Made by a program: the position numbers and the translations under genes. The notes beneath the pieces are model-generated. The model saw only the letters and a list, made by a program, of their open reading frames with translations. It searched no databases and had not been told where the DNA came from. Positions 45,757-56,374 of a stretch of DNA of 64,000 bases are shown in pieces (position 1 is the stretch's first letter; each line of letters starts with the position of its first letter). This DNA comes from Plectosphaerella cucumerina (lineage: Eukaryota > Ascomycota > Sordariomycetes > Glomerellales > Plectosphaerellaceae). Location: NCBI GenBank assembly GCA_020746995.1, contig JAGPXD010000003.1:5332001-5396000 (forward strand), in the 5' to 3' direction.

Positions 45757-48700
45757 GCCGCGTAGCGTGCCGGCGTGGGTCGTGTGGTGGGCTGGGTGGG
45801 AGGCGTGCTAGCGGGGATTCGACGACGACGACGGAGGATGATCAGGGTGGGCGGATGAGAGGTGAGTGGGGGGTCGTCGGATATGTTGTTGTAATTGTAT
45901 CGTGGTAGTGGTCTCGAGCAGGCTGGTCGGGGTCGGATCGAGCATTTGCCAAGCAGCGGGCGTGGGAGGTGTTCAGGAAAGAGTCGGGCACCAGCCGTGG
46001 GTGAATGGAAAGGGCCTCAGGTGGAGGCGGGTGTAGTGAAGCGATGTTTCTTCTGTTTCTCGTCGTTGTGCATGGGTTTCGTGTTCTTCGGATTCCATCC
46101 GCATCTGGGATCGGGACGGGGGAGTATCGTTCGTGCTCGATCTGGAAGCTGGCCGCGTGATCGTCTTCACAGCGCCATGGGTGATGCCGAGGCCGCGTCG
46201 TCGAGAGAGTCGCGTGTGGATTGAAGTCGGCAGCGATATGTCCCGGGGGAGTCAAGGGATTGTTGCTGTGATAGACGCGTGTGCGGCTGGAGGGCATGCA
46301 CGAGTCAGAGAGGAGTGACGTAGGTGCGGTCGACGAGGATATAGCCCACGGAGATGCGGCGCGGAAAGAAAAAGCCTTGCAAGAAGTCGGTTGTCGTGGT
46401 GTAGACAAATAGCCTGGATGCGAGGGGAGGAGTAAGCTTCAAGGTTCCACGAAGGGGCGCAGGGTGCGGCGCCGAGGTTGGCGGCGGAGAAGAGAGGCTG
46501 GGCCGGGGGGCAAGAAGAAGTGGAGGAGGAGGATACGGAGGCGAGGAGGAGCAAGGGTTTGCGGCGCGCCGGGCGGCAGAACAGGACGTACCTAAACGAG
46601 CGGGCGCGAATGCGTGGGATGGTCGGTGGAGGATTGAATGAATACTTGGGCAGATCGATATCGCGGGGTATGCCGATGATCCAAAGACTGATCTTGGTGT
46701 TGCGTCGACTGACTCCGTGTCCGAAGCTGCATCGAGAGAGTTGAAGGTCTAGCGCGGTCACGTGGGGAGTGGCACGGGCCACATTTCAGCCGCTTGGTTT
46801 GAGGCGGCGCGTCGTGGCTGATGAGCTCAGCACTGGCGGTCTGGAGGCTCCTGTTTCAATCGCACGTGACTCGAGGTTTGAAGCACAGTGCGGGCTGCCC
46901 ACCGAATGCAGCGATTCATTTCAGTCGCGAGCAGTGAATCGATCCGACACGACGGAACGACCGAGACATCATCGCCGCTTCCAGCATGTCTCTTCCGCTC
47001 CCGGCACGGATTGGCCTGGATTGTTGTGATTTGGTTTATGCCACCGGATTCACCCAGCCCAGGCCTTGCCCGCTCAGACCTACCAGGACATCCAGCACCT
47101 CCAGCATCAGGTTGAAGACACATACGAAGTCCAGGCCAAGAAAACAAACTTCCAGTTCCCCCGAACCATCATAACGGTGCCCGGCATCTCAAGATCAAGT
47201 GACTCATGTCTCGGGCCCTCCCTCGACGGATCTATCCTCCTGGACTCAGCGGTAGCACAGCATATGGACGCCATCCAACGACTTGAGATGCAGCAAACAC
47301 ATCCAAACGCATCCATCACCTGGACCCCGCGAGCATATTCACATGCAGCGGCTCAAAGGAGGCTGCATCCACTCCGGCAATCAAGCCAAATTGACTGACG
47401 CACACCCATCCATCTGGCCAAACACGGGTCTACCAGCGCATCCGCAGGGCGGCATCTCTCCACGCCCTGCATACAAACAGCCGGTCACAAGATGCCCCAG
47501 AGGAGCACCAGATGAGCACCAGAGAGAATAGGAGCCCGGTGCCGTCCCCTCCGCCGCTAGCCATTGACACTGCCCAGGCCGCTTATTCGGCGAAGAGATG
47601 CTGCCCGGCGCCGAGCAGGACGGCGCCTCTCGCCTCTGAGACATGCGCCTGACAGCGGGCCACAAAGAAGCTTGCTTGCTGGTGGCTCCTTGCCTTGCCT
47701 TGCTCCCTCGGCTAAGAATCCTCCGCCGGGTCTGGCTCAGGAACAAGCCATCGGCCGACTCGGTGACAACTGACCAAGCCAGCCAGTCTGCCTGCCAGCA
47801 TTGAGCTGGCCTGCTTCCCTTCCTGTCATACTCTCCCATGACAGACTTTGGTAGCGAAGGGAACTTAGGAACCCGTCCCGTCCGTGGTCTCGCATTCGAT
47901 CCTTGGGCCGCCAACTGCGGTTGACGGAATAATACCCCCCTCTTTCTCCAAAGGCGATGTCTCGTCGACCCCAAAGAGGCACGGGGTCTGACCGGCGAAA
48001 CCTGGTCGCGGCCAATGGAAGCCCCAAGACCAGGACCTTTTCCCACACAGGCCCCCTGACCCTGGCCTGGTCCTTGGAGGGAGACGGAAGTGATGCCAGT
48101 CGTGCCGCATTTCCAAAGTGGCACGCCCGCTGGACCAGCCAAGCCACCACCACACCACTGGCAGTGACCACACACACTCATGGCGGGCATAATGACTGAC
48201 GTGCACACACACCCGCACACCGGACGGAGCTTTTCGCCGTTGTATTGCGGGGGAGGGTCGCCGCACAGCAATGGAAACGCACCTCACAGGCTCACTTGCA
48301 TGGCCCGGCACCGCTGGGCTGCCTCGCTTGCTCAAGTTCCGCCGAGCATCTGCCCTTCCACGTCCCAACTGCTGGGATCCCAGGCTGGCGGGATTGGCCC
48401 CCTACCTAATACCCGAGGGCGTGCAGCAGCCGGCCGATTCGATTGACAGCAGGAGGGAAGTCCGAGGATGGATGGCATTGGGCGGGTGGCCCAGCCTATT
48501 CGTCATATATAGCGTGGTGTGTGTCCTGGGGAGCTCGCGCTCTGTCGGCCGCCGTCACATCTCTTTCGTCTGGATTCATCATCCTTTGCTTTGCTTTCTT
48601 GCCTGCCGCCTCCTCGCCGCCCCATGCGACCGAAATCAGACCGTGGCATCGTCGCGACTCAGTCACCAGCCGGCCGACCTGGTTCTGCAAGGATTCGCCG

Positions 48701-50022
48701 CCGCTGCGACGTTGCTCATATCTCCCGGGGAACAGGCCATCAACACCCGGCCGGGACATGAGGAGACGCCTCGACACGGGAGAGAGTAGCACCAACGAGA
48801 CGTGAGGGCGCAACATCAAACTCGGGCATCCTCCGCCTACATGCACCCGACAGCAAACCACAGCGACTACTCCCATCAATCCATCGAAGGCTGGTTCGCC
48901 GAACGTCAGACCGGCGAAAGCTCGAGCGCATCCGCACGTGCGGGCCAGTCACAAAGAACACGCCAAGCGCCCGTTACCACTGGCACCGCGTCGAGTCAGC
49001 CACGACGAGACGAACGGTGACAGACCCCATCAGTTTGGCGACTGGGCGTCATCAACTTCAAGACGAACGACGAACGGCGCGGTGCACTTGATACTGGCTC
49101 CGAAACCAGGCCCTGCTTCGGAGACGGCACGCCCGCGCGTGGATCGCCCCTCACATTCTAGAAAGTCCGCCCCTCAAATCAGGGAACCAGGCCCCTGGCT
49201 TTGGGATTCGGATACCAAGAGCGTCGTCGGAACAGGAGAAGCTGCCGAGCACCATCAAGTTGGCAGCATCCCACCTCGTCCATCATCGACGTCAGCAGGG
49301 CCAAGAGCGCTGGGCATCTGACGAAGGGCTCCTTTTCAGCGGACTCGAAGGATCATCAGGATCCCATTACACCATCAAGATCGACCGGAAACCAAGCACA
49401 TCCAAACACACCCGACTTTCTCCTGGATTTCCGTCACTCATCACCCGCTGGGCGGAGGATGACCACCACAAACGGAAAGCTCCGTGCCACCAACAAGAAC
49501 CACAGACGCAAGGCACCAGGGCCCTGCTCCGAAGCTGCAAGCTCCGGCGCGAGGGAAGCAAACCCCAAACCCAAGAGAGATTGTCTTCACCACCACAGCG
49601 AACCAAGCCTAGCGAAAGGGGGACGGGACAAGCTGCGGGGACCGAAAAAAGAACCAGTGAAGAAGTCTGCGACACGCAGGAAACCGCTCGGTGCCCTCCT
49701 CTCATTCGACCGGACTTGGGCCAGCGCGTTCCCCGGGAACCCTAACCGAGCGGCCGGTGGACACCAAGAAACAGGCCCCCCGGGGGAAACCAAAGGCAGA
49801 AGGGAGAGAGAGAGAGAGAGGGGTGGGTGAACAAGGGACCCCGACCAACGCCCCGACGGCCTGGTCACCGGCCACCGGGCCACCATTGGGCTCTCCTCCG
49901 AGGCGCCCCTTCTGCAGCAGGACGGAACCGCTAAAAGGGCTCGCTCATTAGCAGGAGGCGAGGGCGCCCACACCCCCCGAGAGTAACCTAGAAGGGGGGG
50001 AACACTGGAACAGCAGCGAGCA
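45757..50022. other. Long divergent non-coding region (about 4.3 kb) between CCR4 and methyltransferase genes
   Basis: Several long frames exist (for example 47381-48271 on minus, 49201-49830 on plus), but they overlap one another in many frames, lack domains and look like GC-rich chance ORFs. Long 5' leaders of CCR4 and of the methyltransferase gene may occupy much of it. Near 49805 there is a GAGAGAGA run. Confidence 0.5.
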
Positions 50023-52764
50023 ATGGCCGAGTTTAGCGGCTACATGTACGGCGGCTTCGCGCCTCCCCCCAGCATCTATCACCGCGCGGCCAGGGACAAA
50101 AAGGCCGCGGAAGAGAACCCCTCGTCATCGACGGAGCAGCAGTCGTCGTCGAGAAAGACGCCCAGACCGCCGCCGGGCCTGCGAAGAGCCCATTCCGCTA
50201 CCAGGGACGGCGACGGCAGCGGCAGCAACAACAGCAAGTCGAAGAAGAAGGAAAAGTCGTCCTTTGCCAGCCGGTTCCGAGGCCACTCGCGCACGCAGAG
50301 CGGCAGCTCGGCGAGCTTCTCCTCCCACGACCCAGAGGACCCCGACGCCGCCGCCGCCGCCGCCGCCGCCAGCAGGACTCGGACGGCGCGCGCCTCGTCA
50401 TCGCCGGTCCGAGGGTCCAAGGACTCGTCGTCGTCGACTAACAATCCCGAGGCGCTGGATGAGGACGACTCCCTAGCAGCCACCTCCTCCGTAGGCAGTT
50501 CTTCAACAACTCCGCACAACAAGCTGCGGAAGCCCGCGACGCCCACCACCAGCCGCGGACTTGGACGCCTGCCGCCGGCGCCTGTGTCCGGTCCTTGGGA
50601 CGACGTTTCACCTTATACTTATTTCCCCTTTGGACGAAGCCGCGCCGGCGCAGTCCATCAACAACAACAACCCCCTCCTCCTTCGTCTCGCTCTCTCTCC
50701 AGCGGAGAGAGAGCCGGTCTCGAGCTGCCCCCTCCTCCTCTTCCTCCTCCAGACTCGTCATCGGACAGGCTCAACCGGCCGTCCTCGCGCGGCAGGGCCA
50801 CCCTTACAGGCACCCTTGACAGGTTCCACGTGCCCCGCTTCCTGTCGTCGTCGTCGGCGTCTCCTTCGTCAGAACAGACATCCACCGGCGGCACCACCCC
50901 GACTCCCCAGGCACAGGCACAGGGACAAGCGCAGGGACAGGCACAGGGACAGGCGCAGGCGGCTCCTCCGTCCGACGCGTCCCCCCTTTCCATGGACATC
51001 TTCCACGGCGCCGCCTTGACCATCTGGGACCAGCCGAAAATTCCACCTCCGTCACCGCATCACCACCAGCAGCCATCTCCTGACCATAGCTCCTCCTCCT
51101 CCACCATCCCAAACAACCCAAACACAACGACAACCTCCGCGTCGCCGCCCAATCCCAGGGACCGCGCCGGAATCTACTTCCACCCCTCGTCGTCCGCAAA
51201 GCTCAACCCGGCTTCCATCAACGTCGCCAATCTCACGGAGCACATCGCCACGGCCTCGGTGGCCGCCAACGCCGCCATGGCGGCGTCGTCGTCGTCCCCC
51301 TACGGCTCGAAGAACGTCTCCAACCCTTCCATCGACGCCTCCCTTGCCGGCACAGGCACCGGCCGCGGCAGCACATCGACCTCCCTCTCCCGAATCCCCT
51401 CCTCCCCCTCGCGCCCCTTCACCCTCCGCGCCGGCCGCACCTACCTCGCCGACCCGACTCTCCCCTACCCGCTCCCCGTCGACCTCTCCGAGCTTCACCG
51501 CCAGTCCCTCCGCACCCTGCTCCAGATTCAGGTCTTCGGCGCCCCAATATGTTCCTCCGCCTTTGCCTCACGACCGCCTGCCCGCGTGCTAGAGGTCGGC
51601 TGCGGCTCCGGCTTCTGGAGCATGATGTGCCACCGCTACTTCGCCAGTAGGGGCCACGCCAACATCAGCTTCGTCGGCATGGATGTCGCGCCCCTGGCCC
51701 CCTCGGGCTCGGCTGGTGACCCGGGCGCTGGCCCAGGGAAGCCCGACCGCGACATGAAGTGGCGCTTCGTCCAGCACGACATGCGCCATACGCCCTGGCC
51801 CTTCCCCGACGGCGAGTTCGACCTCGTCATGGCCAAGGAGGTCTTCATGGGTATCACCGGGCCGATGCAGCAGTCCGTCGTGGACGAGTACTTGCGCTTG
51901 CTGCGACCAGGTGGCGTCCTGGAGATCTGGGAGTCGGACCACCAGGTCCGCATGTTGCGACCGCATGCGCAGATAACCAAGAAGAAGCAGCCACCGCCGC
52001 CACCATCGCCCGTCCGCAGGAAAAAGGCGAGACCCGTCACGAAGAGCGAGGATACGACGGATGACGACAAGGAGAATGATGAAGACGAGACGACAACAGG
52101 CGACTCGTCGTCAGAAGCCACCGAGACGGAGGAAGATGATGACGATGACGATGACGACGAGACGAGCAGCTCTTCCGACGACGAGGCCTCAGCAGCTGCC
52201 AGCATCGGCGCCTACGTCATGACCGCCAACACACCGCTCTCCGCCCCGCTCAACAGCTACCTCGTCGAATTCAACACCTGGATCAACCGCGCCCTGCAAT
52301 CACGCGACCTCAGCGCCGTGCCCTGCACGATCCTCGGCCCCCTCCTCCTCCAAGAAGCCGACGAGCTGATGGACGTGCGTTCGCGGCGTCTCGCCATCCC
52401 CCTGGCCGAAGTACGGTGGGAGCGCGAAGGCGTCGGCGGTGTCGTGACAAAAGACGGCAAGAGCTACATCGACTCGGGGCGGGCGCGGCGCGAGGCGGCA
52501 GCGAAGGGCAAGGCGGCGGCAAAGAGCGTCAAGCGGCTGACGGCCGGGCAGGCGGCGGTGCGGCGCACCGCGATGCTGACGGTCGTGCAGCTGATTCAGA
52601 GCCTTGAGCCGCTGCTGCGCGAGTCGAGCGGCAAGAGCCAGGATGAGTGGGATGGGTGGATAGGGAAGATGACGAATGATCTGATGCGTGAGAATGGCGC
52701 TGGGTGCGGAGAGTGTCTCGAGGTCGGGGCGTGGTGGGCGCGCAAGAGGGGAGGGAGCAGATAG
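50023..52764 (+). CDS. Large SAM-dependent methyltransferase-domain protein with disordered N-terminus
   Basis: Intronless, 913 aa. Residues 1-430 are low complexity (Ser, Pro, Ala, Gln runs, an eight-Ala tract and QGQAQ repeats) and probably disordered. Motif I is VLEVGCGSGFW (about 522-532), followed by ISFVGMDVAPL, the post-I acidic position, WPFPDGEFDLVMAKEVF, and LRPGGVLEIWE. These mark a class I Rossmann methyltransferase. The fold is then interrupted at about residues 650-725 by a basic/Pro stretch and a highly acidic Asp/Glu/Ser tract. It resumes with IGAYVMTANTPLSAPLNSYLVEF and a final helix set. Such fungal proteins are widespread but uncharacterised. Methyl acceptor unknown. Confidence 0.85.
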   Translation: MAEFSGYMYGGFAPPPSIYHRAARDKKAAEENPSSSTEQQSSSRKTPRPPPGLRRAHSATRDGDGSGSNNSKSKKKEKSSFASRFRGHSRTQSGSSASFSSHDPEDPDAAAAAAAASRTRTARASSSPVRGSKDSSSSTNNPEALDEDDSLAATSSVGSSSTTPHNKLRKPATPTTSRGLGRLPPAPVSGPWDDVSPYTYFPFGRSRAGAVHQQQQPPPPSSRSLSSGERAGLELPPPPLPPPDSSSDRLNRPSSRGRATLTGTLDRFHVPRFLSSSSASPSSEQTSTGGTTPTPQAQAQGQAQGQAQGQAQAAPPSDASPLSMDIFHGAALTIWDQPKIPPPSPHHHQQPSPDHSSSSSTIPNNPNTTTTSASPPNPRDRAGIYFHPSSSAKLNPASINVANLTEHIATASVAANAAMAASSSSPYGSKNVSNPSIDASLAGTGTGRGSTSTSLSRIPSSPSRPFTLRAGRTYLADPTLPYPLPVDLSELHRQSLRTLLQIQVFGAPICSSAFASRPPARVLEVGCGSGFWSMMCHRYFASRGHANISFVGMDVAPLAPSGSAGDPGAGPGKPDRDMKWRFVQHDMRHTPWPFPDGEFDLVMAKEVFMGITGPMQQSVVDEYLRLLRPGGVLEIWESDHQVRMLRPHAQITKKKQPPPPPSPVRRKKARPVTKSEDTTDDDKENDEDETTTGDSSSEATETEEDDDDDDDDETSSSSDDEASAAASIGAYVMTANTPLSAPLNSYLVEFNTWINRALQSRDLSAVPCTILGPLLLQEADELMDVRSRRLAIPLAEVRWEREGVGGVVTKDGKSYIDSGRARREAAAKGKAAAKSVKRLTAGQAAVRRTAMLTVVQLIQSLEPLLRESSGKSQDEWDGWIGKMTNDLMRENGAGCGECLEVGAWWARKRGGSR

Positions 52765-53124
52765 AAGGACATGTCGGAGGTTTTTGGTTAGAAAGGACGG
52801 GAAAAGGATACGAACGGGAAGGGTGGGCTGGTTATTTCTTCTGTTTCGTTTCATGGGCGGGACGTTTCTTCTTGTAGACACATATTTTGGTCATGGTTCC
52901 GGGCAGAGAGCTTCGAAGATGGATGGACAAAGGGAGGGGGAAGGAGATGCCCATATATGCGGCGCGCGCATTGCGGATACCCATACGTTCCAGCGGCGGA
53001 TGAACAGACAGGACAGGACGGCATTTTTTCACATTCTTCTTCTCTTCTTCTACTTTGATTGACCGAGGGTATCTGCAGTGTCCACATGTGTGACGTGAGG
53101 AGGGGATGGTCGCACAACACGGCC
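52765..53124. other. Convergent 3' region
   Basis: 360 bp between the methyltransferase and LYR genes. No gene seen. Confidence 0.5.
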
Positions 53125-53544
53125 TCATGCGCCGGGGACGTAGCGCTTCCTCAGGGTGCGGTAACGTTTGAGGTAGTATCTGGACGGTCAGCGAGCTGGA
53201 GGGAGGTGATTCAGGGGTTGGCCTCACAGAGCCTCGATCTCTGGGTCTCGTGTCAGTGGACGCATGCTGGCAAGAATCGGGACTACTCACCCTTCTTGAC
53301 GAAGTGGGCCCTCTCGATGCCGGCCTTGATCGCGTCGTCGTCGCGCAATCCTGCGTTGGCGCTGAAGGCCTTGTGCAGCCGAGGGCGGAAGTAGTCGTAG
53401 CCGAGGGGGTACTCGCGCCCGAGGAAGAGGAGCTCTGGACGGACGTCAGTATCGCGAACTCGGAGGGTAGAGCAGTATGGATTGGATTTGACCCTTGTAG
53501 ATTGCGATGACAGCGCGACGGAGCTCAGGGTTTGGGGAGGACAT
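53125..53544 (-). CDS. LYR-motif protein, LYRM5/ETFRF1-like
   Basis: Four exons: 53544-53493, 53434-53291, 53240-53228 (13 nt) and 53179-53125, giving 87 aa. Reading across them yields IYKELLFLGREYPLGYDYFRPRL and later EIEALYYLKRYRTLRKRY, close to human LYRM5/ETFRF1. That protein binds the mitochondrial electron-transfer flavoprotein and removes its FAD. The LYR tripeptide appears as IYK followed by the family's GREYP block. Acyl-carrier-protein-binding helical bundle in the mitochondrial matrix (family knowledge). The 13-nt exon is needed to avoid a TGA directly after EIEAL and restores the conserved helix. Start chosen at the only upstream in-frame ATG. Confidence 0.88.
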
Positions 53545-54262
53545 CGTCAAGGGAGAGGCGAGGCGGTCACATCTGGAGTGTTGTCTGGTCATGAGGTGAA
53601 CAGATTGAGGGGGCTGATGACGGCCCGGGATGTCAAAGAATGCTCTCAGCTGGGGCCACCTGACGACTTAACTACCAGGGCAACAGGTTCATCAACGCGG
53701 CAGATCAATCAACACGGCAGATGAATCGATACAGAAACTCCAGTCCTAAGCTGAAGCTTGAGGTGACTGGGAGCAAGGAATGTAGGTGGGTGTTGCGGAC
53801 TGAAGACGTGATCGTCCCCAAGACAGGCATGCCATTCTTGGTAGCACTCGCGAACCGGTGTGAGATGTTCGACCTCATCCTTGGGAAATTCTTGTCTATT
53901 TCCTGACCTTCTCACTGTGAATCTGGTGAATCAACTTCTCGTAGGCCCAGTTCATCATTATCGTCCATTTTTTCTCGTTTTCTTGTTTCTTACGTTTCCC
54001 AAACCAAACACAGACAAAAACCCACACAACATTGACGTCTCAATAACCGCTCCTGATGACCATCCAGTTTCCCGCCTTGTCTTCCACTGAAATCGGATCA
54101 TCCAAAGGGACGCAAACTCCATCAGCTCTATGTCAAGCAAGCCAAATCACTTCCCACCGATTCACACTCGTACACATCAAGCCCAGTGCAGAGACCCAGA
54201 TGCTGTCGTTGTGCCCTGCTGATGACCGGGGTCGCCGAAACTCGGACACCGGCTCGTGAATC
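53545..54262. other. Intergenic, about 0.7 kb
   Basis: Upstream region of the LYR gene and 3' flank of the kinase-like gene. Nothing further supported. Confidence 0.5.
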
Positions 54263-56374
54263 TCAGTCATTCTTGCCCTTCTCCTTGCCATCCTTGCCCT
54301 TCACCTCGTCGTCGCTGCTCGAATCCGTCCGCTGGCTACGTGTGTCCTCGTCAAATACCGAGCTCAGTTTTGAAGACTTAGTCGAGGTGCTGTGACTGGT
54401 CGAGGTGCTGTGACTGGTCACGGAGGAATCAGCGCGAGGGCGGCCAAATGTCGCCGTGGCAACATGTTCCGTGGCCTGGCGCAGCAGAGAGCTGCCCTCC
54501 GGCTTGAGCCTTCCAGCCGCGGACGAGCTGGCGCTGGAGGCCGCAGTGCGCTGCTTGGGCGCAGCAGCCGCTCCGCGGATGTCTTCAGAGCCGTGTCCCT
54601 TTGCTGGGGCGCTCATGGAGGACGTATCGCCAAGGTCTTTTCCGCCGTCGCGGGAATGAGGAAGATCGAACCTCACCGGTTGGCGCAGCCGAGAGGGTTC
54701 ACTCGGCTGAAAGTCTCTGGTCGCGATGGAACTGGTGGGACGGGTGTCCGAAGGTGCGTCGGTCGACGATCCCGTGATGTGAACGGCCTCGAGCTCTTGC
54801 TCGAGCTGCTCAACCTCTGTGGCCTCCGCTGCCTTCTGCGCCTTCTTCGCCTTCTTCGTCCTCCGGGCCTTCTGTCTCTCCACCTTGCGCGCGAGCTCCT
54901 CCATCTCTTTGCGGCGTTCTGCGTCTGCCTTGGCTCGTCGCTCTCGGATCTTCTCGCGGTTTGCTTCGTTGTACTTGTCGTAGTCATCCTTGCTCTTGAA
55001 GTTGTGCTTGTTGTCGTAGGTCATGGTCTCCCACTCCGGCATGTTCTTGAACAGCTTTCTCAGTTTCTCTAGGTGCCTTGGGTCGTCCTCCCGGAGAGGC
55101 ATGTTGCCAGCCGCCCTCATGTCATTTCCCCAGCCCACCGAGTCGCAGACCTCCTTGATGACGTCCGGGAGCGAGTAGTCGCGCACGTTGAAGTAGGATT
55201 GGCCCCAGGCTTCGTATGAACCGGGCTCGGTGAGCCACTTTTTAGGGATCCATCCGAGAAAGTCGTACCACTCTTGGGGGTGACGGGAGCTGAGTGGGTG
55301 CATTGGCCGGGGCAATTTCTCGTCGAGGATGTAGCCCATGCGGGTGTAGCGGCCAACATAGGCCATTGAGAAGTCGGTCATGACGACATTGTACTCGGGG
55401 TCCGACCCGCTTGCACGCGGCGTCTCCGTGATCATGAAGTTCGAGGGCCCAAAGTTCACAGGTTTGATACCGAGATGCTCAATCCTCGACACCGTATCCA
55501 TGATTTTGCCCATGATGACCAAGCGCTTGCTCTCGCTCGCAAACTTGGGCGTGGGCTCGATCTTCTGGCGGTCCTCGGAGTCGGATGTGCATATAAGATG
55601 CTTGGAGAGGCACGATCCCTCAATGTACTGGAGAAGAATGATGCGTACAGGGCGGAACTTCTGAGGCTCGAGCTTGGTCGTCTGGGAGGAAGTACCCGCT
55701 TCTTTCGCAGCGGCAGCGGCAGCGTCGAAAGCGGCTCGGTCCTTGGCCTCCTGAGACTTGATGTCCTTTCTGAGGGCTGTAGGCACAAACGATTTGCGGA
55801 CGTGGTTGAGGGTGACATCCGTGGTCCAGGTGCCGTAAAAGCGAGGCACGAGGTTAGGCTTGTTCGTGTAGGTAGGTTTCTCACGCTGGCCATGCATGTG
55901 GATGTACGCGGCAGCCTCCTGTGCATACTCGAGATCGGCTTGGGCAACCGTGTCGGGACCGTCATAATGCAGTGGGTCAAAGATCTTGGCCACAACTTGC
56001 GCCTTTGCAGAGGGTGAAACTGAGTGACCCATGCGCTTCCATAGATCTGTTGGGGCTGGGTATACATCGCACAAGACGACCTGAGCCCCCCTCTTGTCGG
56101 TGGAGAGGGTGTCTACGATCTGGAGATTGGCTGTCTGGTTGTCGACGAACCAGTTCGGCATCGGGAAGAGAGAAGGCTCGTGCCTCTCACGGGGATGGCG
56201 GGCGAATGTGAACTCGTTGTGCAAGAGATGCCCGACAGTCTCGGGGGAGATGTCGGTGACGCCAGGTGTCTTGGCATGCTTGTAGCTCGTCGATCCGAAG
56301 GGTTCCGGAGGGCGATGGCTTGTGATGGGCAAGTGGATGTTTTCGCCCCAGAGGTAGGGGGCTTCCTTCTCCAT
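54263..56374 (-). CDS. Protein kinase-like protein, probably catalytically dead
   Basis: Intronless, 703 aa from MEKEAPYLWG (the frame is open further upstream but without ATG). Kinase-like elements: VVAKIFDP with Lys130 as the beta-3 lysine, Glu153 in a helix, LLQYIEGSCLSKHL as hinge, and a catalytic loop HLGIKPVN aligning with HRDLKPEN. Gly302 replaces the catalytic Asp, while Lys304 and Asn307 remain, and DFS (334-336) replaces DFG. A highly charged coiled coil follows (about 500-570, Arg/Lys/Glu/Ala-rich), then a Ser-rich disordered tail. Its role is unknown. The pattern suggests a pseudokinase scaffold. Divergent from the interrupted gene to the right. Confidence 0.75.
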   Translation of the reverse strand: MEKEAPYLWGENIHLPITSHRPPEPFGSTSYKHAKTPGVTDISPETVGHLLHNEFTFARHPRERHEPSLFPMPNWFVDNQTANLQIVDTLSTDKRGAQVVLCDVYPAPTDLWKRMGHSVSPSAKAQVVAKIFDPLHYDGPDTVAQADLEYAQEAAAYIHMHGQREKPTYTNKPNLVPRFYGTWTTDVTLNHVRKSFVPTALRKDIKSQEAKDRAAFDAAAAAAKEAGTSSQTTKLEPQKFRPVRIILLQYIEGSCLSKHLICTSDSEDRQKIEPTPKFASESKRLVIMGKIMDTVSRIEHLGIKPVNFGPSNFMITETPRASGSDPEYNVVMTDFSMAYVGRYTRMGYILDEKLPRPMHPLSSRHPQEWYDFLGWIPKKWLTEPGSYEAWGQSYFNVRDYSLPDVIKEVCDSVGWGNDMRAAGNMPLREDDPRHLEKLRKLFKNMPEWETMTYDNKHNFKSKDDYDKYNEANREKIRERRAKADAERRKEMEELARKVERQKARRTKKAKKAQKAAEATEVEQLEQELEAVHITGSSTDAPSDTRPTSSIATRDFQPSEPSRLRQPVRFDLPHSRDGGKDLGDTSSMSAPAKGHGSEDIRGAAAAPKQRTAASSASSSAAGRLKPEGSSLLRQATEHVATATFGRPRADSSVTSHSTSTSHSTSTKSSKLSSVFDEDTRSQRTDSSSDDEVKGKDGKEKGKND

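Noticed and set aside
47381..48271. 296-codon minus-strand ORF upstream of CCR4
   Set aside because: Overlaps other long ORFs in several frames and has a low-complexity Cys/Gly/Arg/Ser composition with no domain.
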